This document shows positions 1 to 10,627 of a DNA stretch of 60,381 nucleotides, piece by piece. The translations under genes and the position numbers were made by a program. A model generated the notes under the pieces. The model was given only the letters and a program-made list of their open reading frames with translations. It was not told where the DNA came from and made no database searches. The DNA is from Symbiodinium natans. Its lineage: Eukaryota; Sar; Dinophyceae; Suessiales; Symbiodiniaceae. Numbering within the stretch: the stretch's first letter is position 1; each line of letters begins with the position of its first letter. The stretch covers positions 64,001-124,381 of the forward strand of contig CAJNDS010002456.1 of NCBI GenBank assembly GCA_905221605.1. Direction: 5' to 3'.

Positions 1-376
1 GCATCTGAAGCAAAGGACCATTGAGCCTCCAGAATGGTTTGAGTGAGTGCATGCCTCTGATTGGTAGTTTTGTTTGGTCTTCGTATCTTCCCTCGTTCGA
101 AAACTCAATTGTTTTTACTCCATATGGCTCGATTCAGTACCGATCTGATCTTGATGTGGCACAGCAAGAGTCCAAGGGACGATGTTAGGAATGTTGATCA
201 GATCAGCGTTGCATCCAGAGTGATGCCTGAGGCATTGCCACGACTGGTTGACTTTGGCTCAAGGTGCAAAACATTGGAGACTCAAGTGATTGATGCACAG
301 CTTGCTTTGGTGCTTGTGATTGTTGAGCTGAGTGATTGCAGACCTGAGATCACACTGAACATCTTGTAAATTTCAT

Positions 377-416
377 TAAAGGGGGGCTTAAGCCCCCTTT
401 GTCCAAAGGGGGGGGC
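377..416. repeat. Back-to-back inverted repeat (alternating hairpins)
   Basis: An AAAGGGGG-type arm is followed by CTTAAG, then CCCCCTTTG, then TC, then CAAAGGGGG. The central CCCCCTTTG can pair either with the left arm or, over 9 bp with a 2-nt loop, with the right arm. Two mutually exclusive hairpins are therefore possible. No function is inferred. Confidence 0.6.
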
Positions 417-1388
417 CATTCTCCTACATGATCCGATGGTGATCCCGCATTGTGGTCTTTCCCTACTTACAATGGACAATGGCTGCGGATGTTCTCTTCA
501 CTCCGCGATGAATGTATGACTAACCCCGGGATGTGGGCGAATGAGTGGCTACGGATATCTTCCGAAGTGTGTCGCGAATGTGTGACACTCCATGGAGTCG
601 ATGCGACTCGGAGATACGACGGGTGTGAAACTCACATTGGAGAGGACCTACTATATATGTACCGAGGTCGTTTTACATTGTTTTTTTGTTTGTTACTTGT
701 TGCATCTGGAGGCGTTGGGCCCTAGCCGTGAGCGAAAAGTAGTGCCGCGCAGTTAACCGCCCCCTAACTCCTCCAAACCTGAGAGTTGGAGTTAACCCTC
801 ACTGCTGATGTGAACCAGCACGCGGGAAGGAAGGTACATCCAGGCTTTTGCGTAGCTAAGCTCGTCGTTGAGAAAGTTTCCACTTCTCTAACGCAGAGAT
901 TTCTGTTCTGTCCCTTCGCACAAGCTCGAGTGCAAAAAATGGGAAAAACACAAAATCTTGAAACATGTGCGCAATCATGCAAAACTTAAACTACATGTTC
1001 GCAGGCAACCGCAATGCAGTCCCTCAAAAGCTTGGCCCGTCAATCCCGTACCCTTTGTTTTGTGTGTCGACGTGTTGCAGCAGGACATTTACATGAACGC
1101 CGCAAGAAAAAGCGATGGCTTGTCTTATTGTCATTTCGGTCATTTATGTGCATTTCCATGTTTCCAGCCTGTCGATGCGTTGCAGAACGTCATTTTGTTT
1201 TTTTTGTCATTTCCTTCTCACAGCGCAAATGAAGGAAGTGACGGGCCTCAGAAGTGTGCGTAAGGGTTGTCGGAAGTCGGGCAAGGGGGCAAGGTGCGTT
1301 CGGCAGAGGAGCCGAAGCCTTCTGGCAAGTTGAGTGTATGGAGCCGGTGATCCTCAAAGTCGTTGCAACATGATTTGTTCACACGACA

Positions 1389-1450
1389 GAGAGCGAGAGA
1401 GAGAGAGAGACAGAGACAGAGAGAGAGACCGAGATTCAGAGACAGAGGGA
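1389..1450. repeat. GA/GACA-rich simple repeat
   Basis: A run of GAGA, GACAGA and GAGACC units about 60 bp long. It translates to Arg/Glu/Asp strings in several frames, and those frames are artefacts. Confidence 0.85.
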
Positions 1451-2189
1451 TTCATTGTCCTTCCAGCATGTTGTTCCACAAAAAATGCCTGTCAACTTTC
1501 AGGCTGCCCGCGTCTTTTGAGAGCAAAATTGCAGGCGCAGGTCTCCTTCCTTGCGGGCCAGAGTGGCCTCTAGCTTCAGCAGCCGGCGTCCACTTGCGTC
1601 CGTCAAACCTCTGCAGACCGTAGTTCAGTGCCTTACTGTCGCAGTAGTTTTGACAGCCCCTTGTTTGGCCTGTCAGGCCTGTCAACCAGTGCTTGTCTGT
1701 CCCTGTGTAAAGCAGAAGACCTTGTCGAACTGCAAATAAACTAAGTTTTTGAGTGACTCTTGGTGCAGAGGATCAGCTCGAAGGAATTCCATATATGGAG
1801 TCAGCAGCAGGTGCATGCTTTAGGCCTGTGTTGCCAAAGGTTTGCTTTAGAGGCTTATGGAGGTAATACGAACGTGAGGATCGAGTGCCTTCCAGGAACG
1901 ACAATACAACGCTGGAGCGAATCCGGGGCCAGCTGAGCTCGAAAGCGGACAGCATGCCGAAGATGTCTCTACGGCTGCGGGTGTAAGGTTTTAGGGTGAG
2001 AGCCGATGATGTTTCTGAATGTTGCCTCAAGTGCAAATGCCACGTCCACCTACGAGACGTGCACGCCATCTTACGCCACACTGATCCTAGAAGCGCTGGA
2101 CATAAGGGTCAGGCCCGATATTGTAAGCCTTCGTAACGCGCAAGTCACCACCTAAGAACTGAATGAGGTCGTAGGTATCCGTAGCTCAG

Positions 2190-2470
2190 ATGGCCGGCGT
2201 TGTGGGGCACCGATGTACCGCCTTGACTTGCTTCATCCTTGGAGCTTCTCTGGTGCTGTTTATCCCACAAGTCTGGAAGCAACAGGCCATAAAGCATTCC
2301 ATCAGCTTCTTGGAGCAGCTCGAAATCCAAGTCGCTCCGGTGACGTCTGCGCCTGCACCGCTGCAGGCCCAAGCTGCCCAAGTCACTCAGGCATTGGCGC
2401 CCATTGCATCTGCACCTGTTCCAGACACACCCGCCGCAGTCACACCGGCGACAAATCCGCCGGATAGGCC
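2190..2470 (+). CDS. Putative first exon: type II membrane anchor with Ala/Pro-rich stem
   Basis: An ATG at 2190 opens a frame with about a dozen mostly neutral residues and then a hydrophobic stretch (residues 11-26, ALTCFILGASLVLFIP). Next come a short amphipathic segment and an Ala/Pro/Thr-rich linker, residues about 48-93. This is the plan of a Golgi-type signal anchor plus stem. The frame stays open to 2693, but after about 2470 the composition becomes intron-like and runs into a 12-bp tandem repeat. The next plausible exon is at 3626, so a donor somewhere between 2460 and 2520 is inferred. The product is not identified. It may be the N-terminus of the gene whose exons follow, but that link is unproven. 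Confidence 0.45.
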
Positions 2471-2697
2471 TGTAGCTTCAGCTGGCCTTTTCGCGGGTGT
2501 GATTCCTCTGGTCTATGTGTGGTTCTGTGGGGAAGTTATGCTTGTCGAGCAGGGCAAGGTGGCCTGGAACATCACGAGACTTGGCGGAAGCAACATTTTG
2601 CAGAGTTTAGCCGTTGACAGTCTCAGAACCCGAAGCCTTGAGCTTTCCAAGCTCGACTCGCCCGAGTCGCTTGAAAACAAACCGTGCCGATAAGGTC

Positions 2698-2745
2698 GGC
2701 TTTTCGGTTGGCTTTTCGGTTGGCTTTTCGGTTGGCTTTCGAGTG
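2698..2745. repeat. 12-bp tandem repeat (GGCTTTTCGGTT)n
   Basis: About 3.5 near-perfect copies of a 12-bp unit. It is read in one frame as a Val-Gly-Phe-Ser repeat and on the other strand as Pro-Lys-Ser-Gln. Probably intronic. Confidence 0.85.
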
Positions 2746-3349
2746 CACAACCCCCAAGCCCCCAAGCCCTCAAGCACCCGAAGCAACCCTGTGCCCGAAA
2801 CCCGCGCCTGCCTATGCTTTATGGGTTTCTGGCTTGCCTTGCAAGGAAGCCGTGCGTTATCCAGCCCTACTTCACGCTGGCAGTGTCCGCAAGCCTTTTA
2901 CACGCACCCTGGCAGAGTTCACTGGCAGTGCTTTCTTTGCTTAAACTTTTGGGCGTTTCCGAAAATAGGGTACATGATTGGGGGCCTTCTTATCAGGGAA
3001 TCCTATTATTTGGGGGTCTCTTTGTTAGTATGTTCGGCAAGCCCCATTTAGCTGGAGGGTACAGGGTGCTTGATGTGCTTGATGTGCCAGTTGCTTCACT
3101 CTCCGGAATGTCCCTGTTGACATTCCAGTCCACGACCTTGGAGTTTGGGAGCATCACATGATTGGAGGTCCTGCAGTAGAGGAGTGCAGGACTTGAGCAT
3201 GTTTTCGGGACGGCGAAATTTTTTAAGGGATCTGTTGTGACAAGCTGGGCCAAAAATCCAGGACCACAAGAGTTTGGTTGGGCTTGAATCCCATCAGCAA
3301 TTGTTGATGACTGTCCTTTCCTTTCAGAACCTGTTTTTGTTGTGTGCGC

Positions 3350-3382
3350 GGGGGGGGGGGGGGGGGGGGGGGGTGGGGGGGT
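3350..3382. repeat. Poly-G tract
   Basis: About 30 G residues broken by single Ts. It is likely in an intron, a candidate G-quadruplex, and a place where assembly length is unreliable. Confidence 0.9.
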
Positions 3383-3625
3383 GTGATTCCAACGAAGGGG
3401 TTAATGCAGCGCACTGCCCCCCCCACACTCATCCACGCCTGGAAAACCGCTTGATTGTCGACAAATCCATGAAGTCACCAATATGTTGCTGATAAAGGGC
3501 TCTTAGTTGGCGGGGGCTTGTCCCCAAAGAACAGTCATACGACTCATACGAGCATGAAAGGAGGAGAAGTGAGGTGCCAGCTTGTCGCCCCCTGAAGTTT
3601 TGATCAGCCGTCGGGCTGCTGACAG

Positions 3626-3759
3626 CTGCTGACGAGGTCCCTGTGGTGGTCCTCCTCACGGACCCCGTGGCCGGAAGTGCCTTGAAGGAGAAGTTGCCTG
3701 CAGATCTCGCTGCGAAGCTGCACGTGCACAGCTTCCTCGACTATGCACCTCTGATCCAT
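3626..3759 (+). CDS. Exon of unidentified gene A
   Basis: Opens after CTGACAG and reads ADEVPVVVLLTDPVAGSA, then a Lys/Leu-rich helix and HSFLDYAPLIH, to a GTGGGG donor. It ends in phase 0, and the next exon starts in phase 0. The mixed polar composition is unlike the flanking introns. No family was recognised. Confidence 0.5.
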
Positions 3760-3911
3760 GTGGGGCGCAACCCTACAAGAATGGCTCTTTCCTTAAGGAC
3801 CATGTTGCCCCCACTTGCTAACACTCGCAATTCTTCCAATCCCAATATTTCTGGGTTTATTGGTTTTCTCTGCCCCCAAATCTGCAAAAACCCTGAGCCT
3901 CGCAATGGCAG

Positions 3912-3974
3912 ATGCTTTTTCATGAGAAGTCTGAGGTGGACGACAAGTTCTGGACCATCAGGAAGCTGTACGAG
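3912..3974 (+). CDS. Exon of unidentified gene A (GC donor)
   Basis: Follows ATGGCAG and reads MLFHEKSEVDDKFWTIRKLY plus E, 21 codons. In-frame joining to the next exon needs a GC donor (GCGGGT); the nearby GT at 3979 would shift the frame. GC donors are common in dinoflagellates. Confidence 0.5.
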
Positions 3975-4392
3975 GCGGGTTAGGGGATTGGAGTCTTGAG
4001 AGTTTGAGGGTGGGCCGTTGAAGCCCCATCTCGAAGACGGAAGGTTTGGTGCCCCAAAAGTCTAGAAGCCTTAGAATCCTGAAGCCCGAAGCTGGCTTGA
4101 AGAAGCCCCGCATCCTGAGTCTTGAAGAGAAGCCTGGCCGCGAGCCCGAGCAGTTAATAACACCTGAACCCCCGAAAAGAAGAGACCAACCCGCCCCAAA
4201 TCCTAAACCGCAGAACCTGCAAGCCCTAGTCCCCTCACTCTTCAGTGGGCGAAGCGCTTGAGTTGAAACCATCGCGCGCTGCAACAAAGTTTCTGGTGCT
4301 GAGGGCTTCGTGCGGCTTGGGGCGAAAGGGGGCTTTGTTCGGGACTGGTTCGAGGGTTGTTTGGGGTCTGAGTCCTGAAGTCCGGGCCGCAG

Positions 4393-4447
4393 GACAACAT
4401 AAAGGTCGCCCACGGCTTCAAGGAGCCCTTCGAGAAGTGGTGCCTGG
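4393..4447 (+). CDS. Exon of unidentified gene A
   Basis: Between a GCCGCAG acceptor and a GTAGAA donor, the frame reads DNIKVAHGFKEPFEKWCLG. It joins the preceding exon in phase 0. Function unknown. Confidence 0.5.
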
Positions 4448-4668
4448 GTAGAAGGGGAGTTCACCGCAAAACAAGATCTTTTCGATGCCTAGAACGCAAC
4501 CTCAAGGTTTCAACTCTGAAGCCTTCAGAACCTGCACTTTCCCAGGGCCACACGACATTCCATAGTCGGGGTTACAGAAACACTCTCCGAACACAGTGAC
4601 GTAACTACGAGTAGCTGTATGCAAAAAGAGAGTTCCCCTCAAAACCCCTGGTACCCTCACGCCTAAAC

Positions 4669-4788
4669 CTGATGCTGCGCTCCATGCGCTCCAGGAATGT
4701 GCTGAACTTCTTCGTATTCCGCAGGTGGCTTGAGAAAGAGCAGGTGCCAGCCGCTGGCTTCGCCGAGGGGGATGTTGTCGTGCCCTGG
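4669..4788 (+). CDS. Candidate exon of gene A, limits uncertain
   Basis: The frame reads MLRSMRSRNVLNFFVFRRWL and continues through KEQVPAAGFAEGDVVVPW. A CCGCAG at about 4722 could make only the second half coding. The phase to the previous exon did not resolve, so one boundary is wrong or an exon is missing. Confidence 0.35.
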
Positions 4789-4917
4789 TAGTGCAATACT
4801 TAGGAAAATTTAAAATGGGGTTCTTGCAGGTCATTGTTTCAACGAGTTCTGAAGGCTCTTTTTGTTAAGCCCCTCTGGGCAACTCCCCAACCCACCCAAC
4901 CTGTTTTTGTTCCCCAG

Positions 4918-5045
4918 GTCATGGTCCCGCCCTTTCTGCCAAGAGGATGTCAAGGGGAAATCTCCTGGCGCGATCGTTGGGATAAGAATCGACCTTGGGG
5001 CCCCTTCACCTACTGCGCGCTGGCCTCCATGGGCGGCCTCGCAAC
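4918..5045 (+). CDS. Candidate exon of gene A
   Basis: After TTCCCCAG the frame reads VMVPPFLPRGCQGEISWRDR and then WDKNRPWGPFTYCALASMGG. It is rich in Trp, Asp and Gly, like a globular enzyme segment. The donor is not clear. Confidence 0.45.
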
Positions 5046-5411
5046 AAGTTGTTTTTTGTGCGAGGATTCGGGATGGCGGGGGATCCTTTCCAAAGCCCCC
5101 GAAATGCTTCGCTTTCCGTAAGCGAGAACGCTGAGCCAGCGGTTGTAGCAATGAGAACCATCGAGTAAAGCAACCCAGAAGATGAGGTCTGCTGTTTTCC
5201 GTGTCTTTCGTTCTTTGTGCCATATGCTGCTGGATCCTACTTTTTTGGCCTTTGGTGAGAGATAAGGAGAGAAAAGACAGAACAAACGAAAACATGAGAA
5301 TTACATACATTAACAGTAATGCAAAGACATAACTCAGGAAGTAAATAGATAACGAGAGAAATAGGGAGCATGAACACATAGCTCACGAAATGAACAAAAG
5401 AAGAGCCACGC

Positions 5412-5412
<1 letters not shown>

Positions 5413-5507
<95 letters not shown>

Positions 5508-5510
5508 CAG

Positions 5511-5577
<67 letters not shown>

Positions 5578-5600
5578 TAGTAGTAGTAGTTGTCGTTGTG

Positions 5601-5699
<99 letters not shown>

Positions 5700-5703
5700 C
5701 GAC

Positions 5704-5794
<91 letters not shown>

Positions 5795-5810
5795 TAGTAG
5801 TAGTAGTCGA

Positions 5811-5878
<68 letters not shown>

Positions 5879-5900
5879 ACGCCGTCGCCGTCGCCGTCGA
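5413..5900. repeat. Graded trinucleotide microsatellite TAG -> TCG -> CCG
   Basis: About 490 bp made almost entirely of triplets. Long (TAG/GTA)n blocks are separated by small interruptions near 5507, 5577-5600 and 5699. They change at about 5808 into (GTC)n and at about 5856 into (GCC)n, followed by mixed GTC/GCC. All six frames are open over long spans and give homopolymer peptides; these are not genes. Confidence 0.97.
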
Positions 5901-7700
5901 AGTCCCAGTCGCAGTAGAGACCAATTCTGACGAGCCGCAGAACCATTGCGGCATGTCGGTCAGACCATGTCAGTACGGAACTACTAACTACAAAAAGGAA
6001 CGGCCGAATCAAAGACACAGCGCGGTCATTAAGGAACTGCAAAAAATTGGGGCCGAAACAAGTCCAGAATGCAACAACACGCATCAGGAACTGGAAAGAC
6101 GAAATTGAAGAAGTCAGGAGCAGGAGGAGGTAAATACATAACTGCAAGTTGCGTTGCCTATGCCTATGTCTATTCAAGCTTGGTGTCGGGGTTTGGCTTC
6201 CTTATTTGTTTCTTGCCTCCGCCCTATCTCCGTATTTTCATTTATGCATTTTCGTTCCTTTCATGGTTGGGGGCTGCAAGGGGAATGCATGTTGTTCTTG
6301 GCTTATTCGTGGCTTTGCACATGTATTTTATTATTCTTTGCTTAGCCGTGGCTGTCCGCCAAGGTTGCAGGTGTTGTTGGTTTGGCTTAGCCCTCTTCGA
6401 GGAAGATTAGGGTTGTATACTTTTGAATTCTATTTACCTCCGCTTCATTTTCGTCATTCATTTCGGTAGTTTCTTTAACTTGTTTTGGTATCTATAGTAT
6501 TCTTTTCCCTTTGTATTATCAGGCTTTTCTTCGTTATCCACTCTCAATTTTCTAACAAAATCTCATGCCTGTTGTATTTCTTCGTTTTGCCCTTATCACG
6601 CAGAGTTTGCTGAGTTGCAGGTCTTGTCCGATTTCCTTGCCTGAGTGTTTGTTCGCTTTACTGGTTACGGCTGTGCAGTTGTGCTTTCCTTTGACCATTG
6701 CTCTCAACTTATCTGAGATAGGCTATCTCCTTCTTCTACATGTGGATACTTTCTGAAAAACTGTCATTCAATTCCGAGATCGCCTTGACTTCACAGCGTT
6801 CTCGTTTTTGTGAGTTCTTCATTTGTTTGTGATTTTTGTGAACTGGAACAAATTTGAACGCACCTTTCAGTACTATCGCTCTGTCCACCATTGTCTGCTT
6901 AATCGTCCGAAAGTCTCTCTCTCTCTCTCTCCCTCTCTCTGCTACATGTATGTGGGTCAATGCTACGTGTCTGCTGTTAAACAGTCCTGTAAAATCTTGT
7001 AATTGCAACGCCTCCCCGGCGTCCATCCTGTTAGGCCACCCTCGAAACCTGAAAGCAGGGAACGCAATCATCGGGTTTATGGACGTGCCAGAAGTTGTTG
7101 TGAAGCAGCCGCCTTGCAATGCAACACGGACCTGGGTTGAGAAGCAAAGCACCAACTCAAGGCGAAGTTTTCAGAATTATAGTTGCTTTTAAAATTAAAC
7201 TTACTCAGCACCACGTGATAGGGCGATTTTTAGTGTTGATAAGATGGTCAGTTTGTTGAGTACAAGCACTATGCATCGATATGCGTTGATAGTTTCCAGT
7301 TTTCCGTAAGAAGCTTCATGCGGTGCCTGTGGAGAACCAAGATGATGTAATTCATTTTTCCAAAATTTCGTCGGCACTCAGGATCATCAATTTTTAAAAT
7401 TTTCTTACTTGTGGTTTTGATTCTGATGGTGTTGTTGTTTCTCTCCATACATCCTTGGGTGTTTTGACGATTCGTGTTTTTGAGTGTTCCTTGTTATTGT
7501 TTTACCACTCATGGAACTTACGGTTTTTCTTGTAATCATCATCAGAACGGTTGCAGTGCTTGTTCTTCTCATTCAACCTCTCATGATATCTTTTGACCGT
7601 TGCTTTCTTAATCCATTTATCGCTCTTGAGACGCAAGCCCCTCTCTCTCTCACACACACACCATGTCTGTCCCTTTGGAGAACTGGTAGTGGGAATAGCT
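5901..7700. other. Intron-like region, no supported exon
   Basis: T-rich on the + strand, with CT-rich patches (6917-6945, 7642-7660). Open frames encode low-complexity hydrophobic peptides. No exon with clear splice sites was seen. Confidence 0.5.
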
Positions 7701-7710
7701 CGAAGTGAAG

Positions 7711-7865
7711 AAGTTTGCCGGAAAACCTGAAGTGGGTTGTTGCCCATGTTGGGCTCAATGATGAACAGCTCGAAGAACCCCTTGTCGCTGCTGAAGGTAA
7801 CGTGCTGAGCCTTGACATCATGAACGACTGGACTGACTTCAACATTGAACCTGATGCTGCTTTGG
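7711..7865 (+). CDS. Candidate exon of gene A
   Basis: The frame reads SLPENLKWVVAHVGLNDEQL and continues acidic through NVLSLDIMNDWTDFNIEPDA. A GTAACG at 7797 could end a shorter exon, but the reading stays protein-like past it. Function unknown. Confidence 0.45.
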
Positions 7866-8013
7866 TGTGTTTTCGCTCCACCACGTTTAGGTAGCAGTTC
7901 TGTCACTGTTTCTCGACGCTGCGGATACAAGCCCCTAAGCATGGGCCTGAACCCTGAATTCGACAACATGTAGCATCCCTGAAACCCGAATCCGAAACCC
8001 TGTTGAACTCAAG

Positions 8014-8093
8014 GAACTCTACAAAGATCACTTCTGGATTCAACGGGCGATCTCGCGCTTCAGTTTCGTCCATGCCATCAACCAAATGCATAC
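8014..8093 (+). CDS. Exon of gene A
   Basis: Between CTCAAG and GTGGTA, the frame reads ELYKDHFWIQRAISRFSFVH then AINQMHT. It is rich in aromatic residues and His. No family recognised. Confidence 0.45.
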
Positions 8094-8224
8094 GTGGTAT
8101 GCCGCTTGGAGGGATTGGAGGGACTTTGGGAGGGGCGTGGGTCTCTTTAGCCCAAAGCCCTCTTAGGGTTGCCGGGGAAAGGCCCGAAAATCCTTTTGGT
8201 CCCTCTGCTGCCTCTGCTGCCCAG

Positions 8225-8276
8225 TTCTACGCCATGGGCAGCCTGGACTTTGAGGGCATGCCATGGTCCGACCTTT
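8225..8276 (+). CDS. Exon of gene A
   Basis: After TGCCCAG the frame reads FYAMGSLDFEGMPWSDLW. A GC donor (GCTGCG) is possible at the end. Confidence 0.4.
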
Positions 8277-8617
8277 GGCTGCGGAGCCTTCGTGTTGTCC
8301 TCTGTAGAGTCGAGTGTTTGCTGAGCTGAGCTTCGGATTTAGGGAGTTCAGGGAATGTAGGGTTGCGAATGTACAGTTTCTAGTTTGGGGTCGTTGAGGC
8401 GATGGGCATATATGGGCATTCCCAGTTGTGTCTAGGCGCTCTTTGATCTGGAGGGGTTCAGGCACCTCGAGCTGTTCTTCCCTCATCAGGACTGAGCAGT
8501 GCCTTTTTTTAAGGTGGACCGCCCCCTTCGGTGCCTTCAGCTCATCTCCTAAAAAGAGCACACTAGCAAAGAGAAGCTCTGAGCCGCCCCCCTCCCTTCT
8601 CCCTTCTCCTGTTGAAG

Positions 8618-8718
8618 AGCGCAGAGGACGGGGAGCCCTGGTACCTCCAGTACATCCGGAGGCCCAGCAACTGGACCAGGCAGATGTCGTCCGAAGCTTT
8701 CATGATACGATTCGCAGG
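8618..8718 (+). CDS. Exon of gene A
   Basis: The frame reads SAEDGEPWYLQYIRRPSNWT and then RQMSSEAFMIRFAG, ending at a GTACTC donor. It is clearly unlike the flanking low-complexity sequence. Confidence 0.5.
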
Positions 8719-8944
8719 GTACTCCTATCGCCGATGTACTAATACTAGGGTGGCGTTTTTTAAATGCTGGTGGTGAATGTGTAGGTGCAGCATCTCGTAG
8801 CCCCCCACATCGCATCTCAGACCACCAAGATGTGAAAACAAGCCTCGCGCAGAAACCCAAGCCCCGCAAGCCCCGAAAGCCCCCAGCACTAGGCCCCTAG
8901 CCTTGTACCCGAGTCCCCTGGCCTTAGGTGCAAAGGCGCCCCCT

Positions 8945-9118
8945 TGACCTTACCCAATGTTTGCATGACCTTGCCCCACGATGTTATGCACAATCTTTCT
9001 ATAACCTTGCCCAAGCCTTTTATGACCCTGCCCATGTTCACAAAAGAATTGGGCAAGGCCGTAAAGAGACTGGGCAAGGTCATGAAAAGATTGGGCAAGG
9101 TCATAAAAGATTGGGCAA
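8945..9118. repeat. Inverted tandem repeats forming a long hairpin
   Basis: The left half repeats a motif of the type TGACCTTGCCCAA about four times. The right half repeats its complement, TTGGGCAAGGTCAT(A)AAAAGA, about four times. Folding about the centre (near 9035-9045) would pair roughly 80 bp with mismatches. Likely intronic. Confidence 0.75.
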
Positions 9119-9119
9119 T

Positions 9120-9310
9120 TTAAGGTTTGGTTTTAGGGTTTTAGGGGTTTAGGGGTTTAGGGTTTTAGGGTTTTCAAGGCATTGTCGGGTTTGCAGGCGT
9201 TTAAGCGTGTCAAGGGTTGTTTAGGGTGCAGGTTAGGGTTGTAGGTTTAATTTAGGGGTTAGGGTATATTGGTTGCGTGAGGGTTTTGGGTTTAGGGGTG
9301 GTGTGCTGGA
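9120..9310. repeat. Degenerate TTTAGGG telomere-like tract
   Basis: Dense GGTTTTAGGG, GGGGTTTAGG and GTTAGGG motifs over about 190 bp. This is an interstitial, diverged plant-type telomere heptamer. Similar shorter tracts recur across the window. Confidence 0.75.
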
Positions 9311-9722
9311 TGAAGTGGGCTAGAACCCGAAACCCCAAAACGAACCCACACCCACACCACAACGGGGGAGAGGAGGGGACACAGGTCTGCCGGAACACAA
9401 CCATATATGGCAAGGGATACACATGAAATTGAAAGCCACTACTTCGACCTGGCTTTCCGACATGAAGATTTAGAAGCTTCGCGGCTCAAGACCCACCAAG
9501 GCTTAAAAGGTCTCGAAAGGATTCAAGTAGGGTTTAGTCTCTGATATCTAGCTTTGAGCGGTTAGGGTTCGCGGTTTGGGAGGGCTGTCTTCAGCCAAAC
9601 GTAGACTGACAAGTTCACCTTGAGTGCTTTCAGAATGTCTTACTTTGCTCAAGAACTAAGATCATTTCCTTTTAAGGCTATTGTAGATTGATTTGGATTT
9701 GTCTTACACTTTGTTGCGGCAG

Positions 9723-9795
9723 GGAGAAGCACTGGATGGTCAAGTATGATGGCAAAGAGCTGCCCTATCCCAACGCAACACTGCCAACCACAAAG
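9723..9795 (+). CDS. Exon of gene A
   Basis: After TGCGGCAG the frame reads EKHWMVKYDGKELPYPNATL and then PTTKR. Globular-protein composition. The donor was not resolved. Confidence 0.45.
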
Positions 9796-10015
9796 CGCTA
9801 TCGTCTTTGCAACGGCCACTTGCCTCAAAGCATGAACCCGAAACAGAGAGACATGCTGTGGTGACGCTGCAATAGACCGAACTGGCACATCCCAACCCCG
9901 CAAGCTCATGAGGATCTAGCCAGGATATTTCTGTAAGCAATTCTGATGCTCGAATCGGAGCCATCCCCGTGCAGGGTAGGAACCATATGGAGCACCCTCA
10001 GTGGCTCAGTCTCAG

Positions 10016-10073
10016 GGCATGATGTTTGAAGTGCGAATGTGCGAGTTGAGGGACAACGCCTTTAACTTTTGGG
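10016..10073 (+). CDS. Exon of gene A (GC donor)
   Basis: Follows GTCTCAG and reads MMFEVRMCELRDNAFNFW, then a single G before GCGTGG. Using that GC donor, the next exon continues in frame as G-YFPRDGYVIDSAHGYSP. This is one of the best-supported joins in gene A. Confidence 0.6.
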
Positions 10074-10101
10074 GCGTGGTTCAGCTTTGCAACAGATGCA
10101 T

Positions 10102-10545
10102 GCTCCCTCTCTCCCTCTCTCCCTCTCTCCCTCTCTCCCTCTCTCCCTCTCTCCCTCTCTCCCTCTCTCCCTCTCTCCCTCTCTCCCTCTCTCCCTCTCT
10201 CCGTCTCTCCCTCTCTCCGTCTCTCCCTCTCTCCGTCTCTCCCTCTCTCCCTCTCTCCCTCTCTCCCTCTCTGCCTCTCTCNNNNNNNNNNNNNNNNNNN
10301 NNNNNNNNNNNNNNNNNNNNNNNNNNNNNNNNNNNNNNNNNNNNNNNNNNNNNNNNNNNNNNNNNNNNNNNNNNNNNNNNNCTCTCTCCCTCTCTCCCTC
10401 TCGCCCTCTCGCCCTCTCGCCCTCTCGCCCTCTCGCCCTCTCGCCCTCTCGCCCTCTCTCCCTCTCTCCCTCTCTCCCTCTCTCTCTCCCTCGCTCCCTC
10501 GCTCCCTCTCTCGCTCTCCGACTCTCTCTCCCTGTCTCGCTCTCA
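10102..10545. repeat. (CTCTCCCT)n microsatellite with a 100-N gap
   Basis: An 8-bp pyrimidine unit with variants CGTCTCTC and CGCCCTCT runs up to the acceptor of the next exon. Exactly 100 N (10282-10381) mark a scaffolding gap, so the true length is unknown. The tract seems to serve as the polypyrimidine tract of the intron ending at 10546. Confidence 0.95.
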
Positions 10546-10546
10546 G

Positions 10547-10627
10547 GCTACTTCCCGAGGGATGGCTATGTCATCGACAGCGCGCACGGATACTCCCCCA
10601 CTGCGACGGTCTCCAGCATGTTGGAAG
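10547..10627 (+). CDS. Exon of gene A
   Basis: Opens after CTCTCAG at the end of the CT microsatellite and closes at GTACGG. It reads YFPRDGYVIDSAHGYSPTAT then VSSMLE, joined in phase to exon 10016-10073. Function unknown. Confidence 0.6.

Larger units (their letters stand above)
1..2189. other. No confident gene
   Basis: Several open frames of 60-100 codons occur on both strands, but none shows a recognisable domain or a convincing set of splice sites. The stretch 450-660 contains short palindromes, such as GAGTCG-ATG-CGACTC near 596-610. The tract 1390-1450 is a GA/GACA-rich simple repeat. A frame at 61-369 looks moderately protein-like in its second half but was not assigned. Confidence 0.5.

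Noticed and set aside
5383-6177. 264-codon minus frame and other long frames of poly-Tyr, Thr, Leu, Val and Ser
   Set aside because: Products of the triplet microsatellite; open in every frame because the unit has no stop in that phase.
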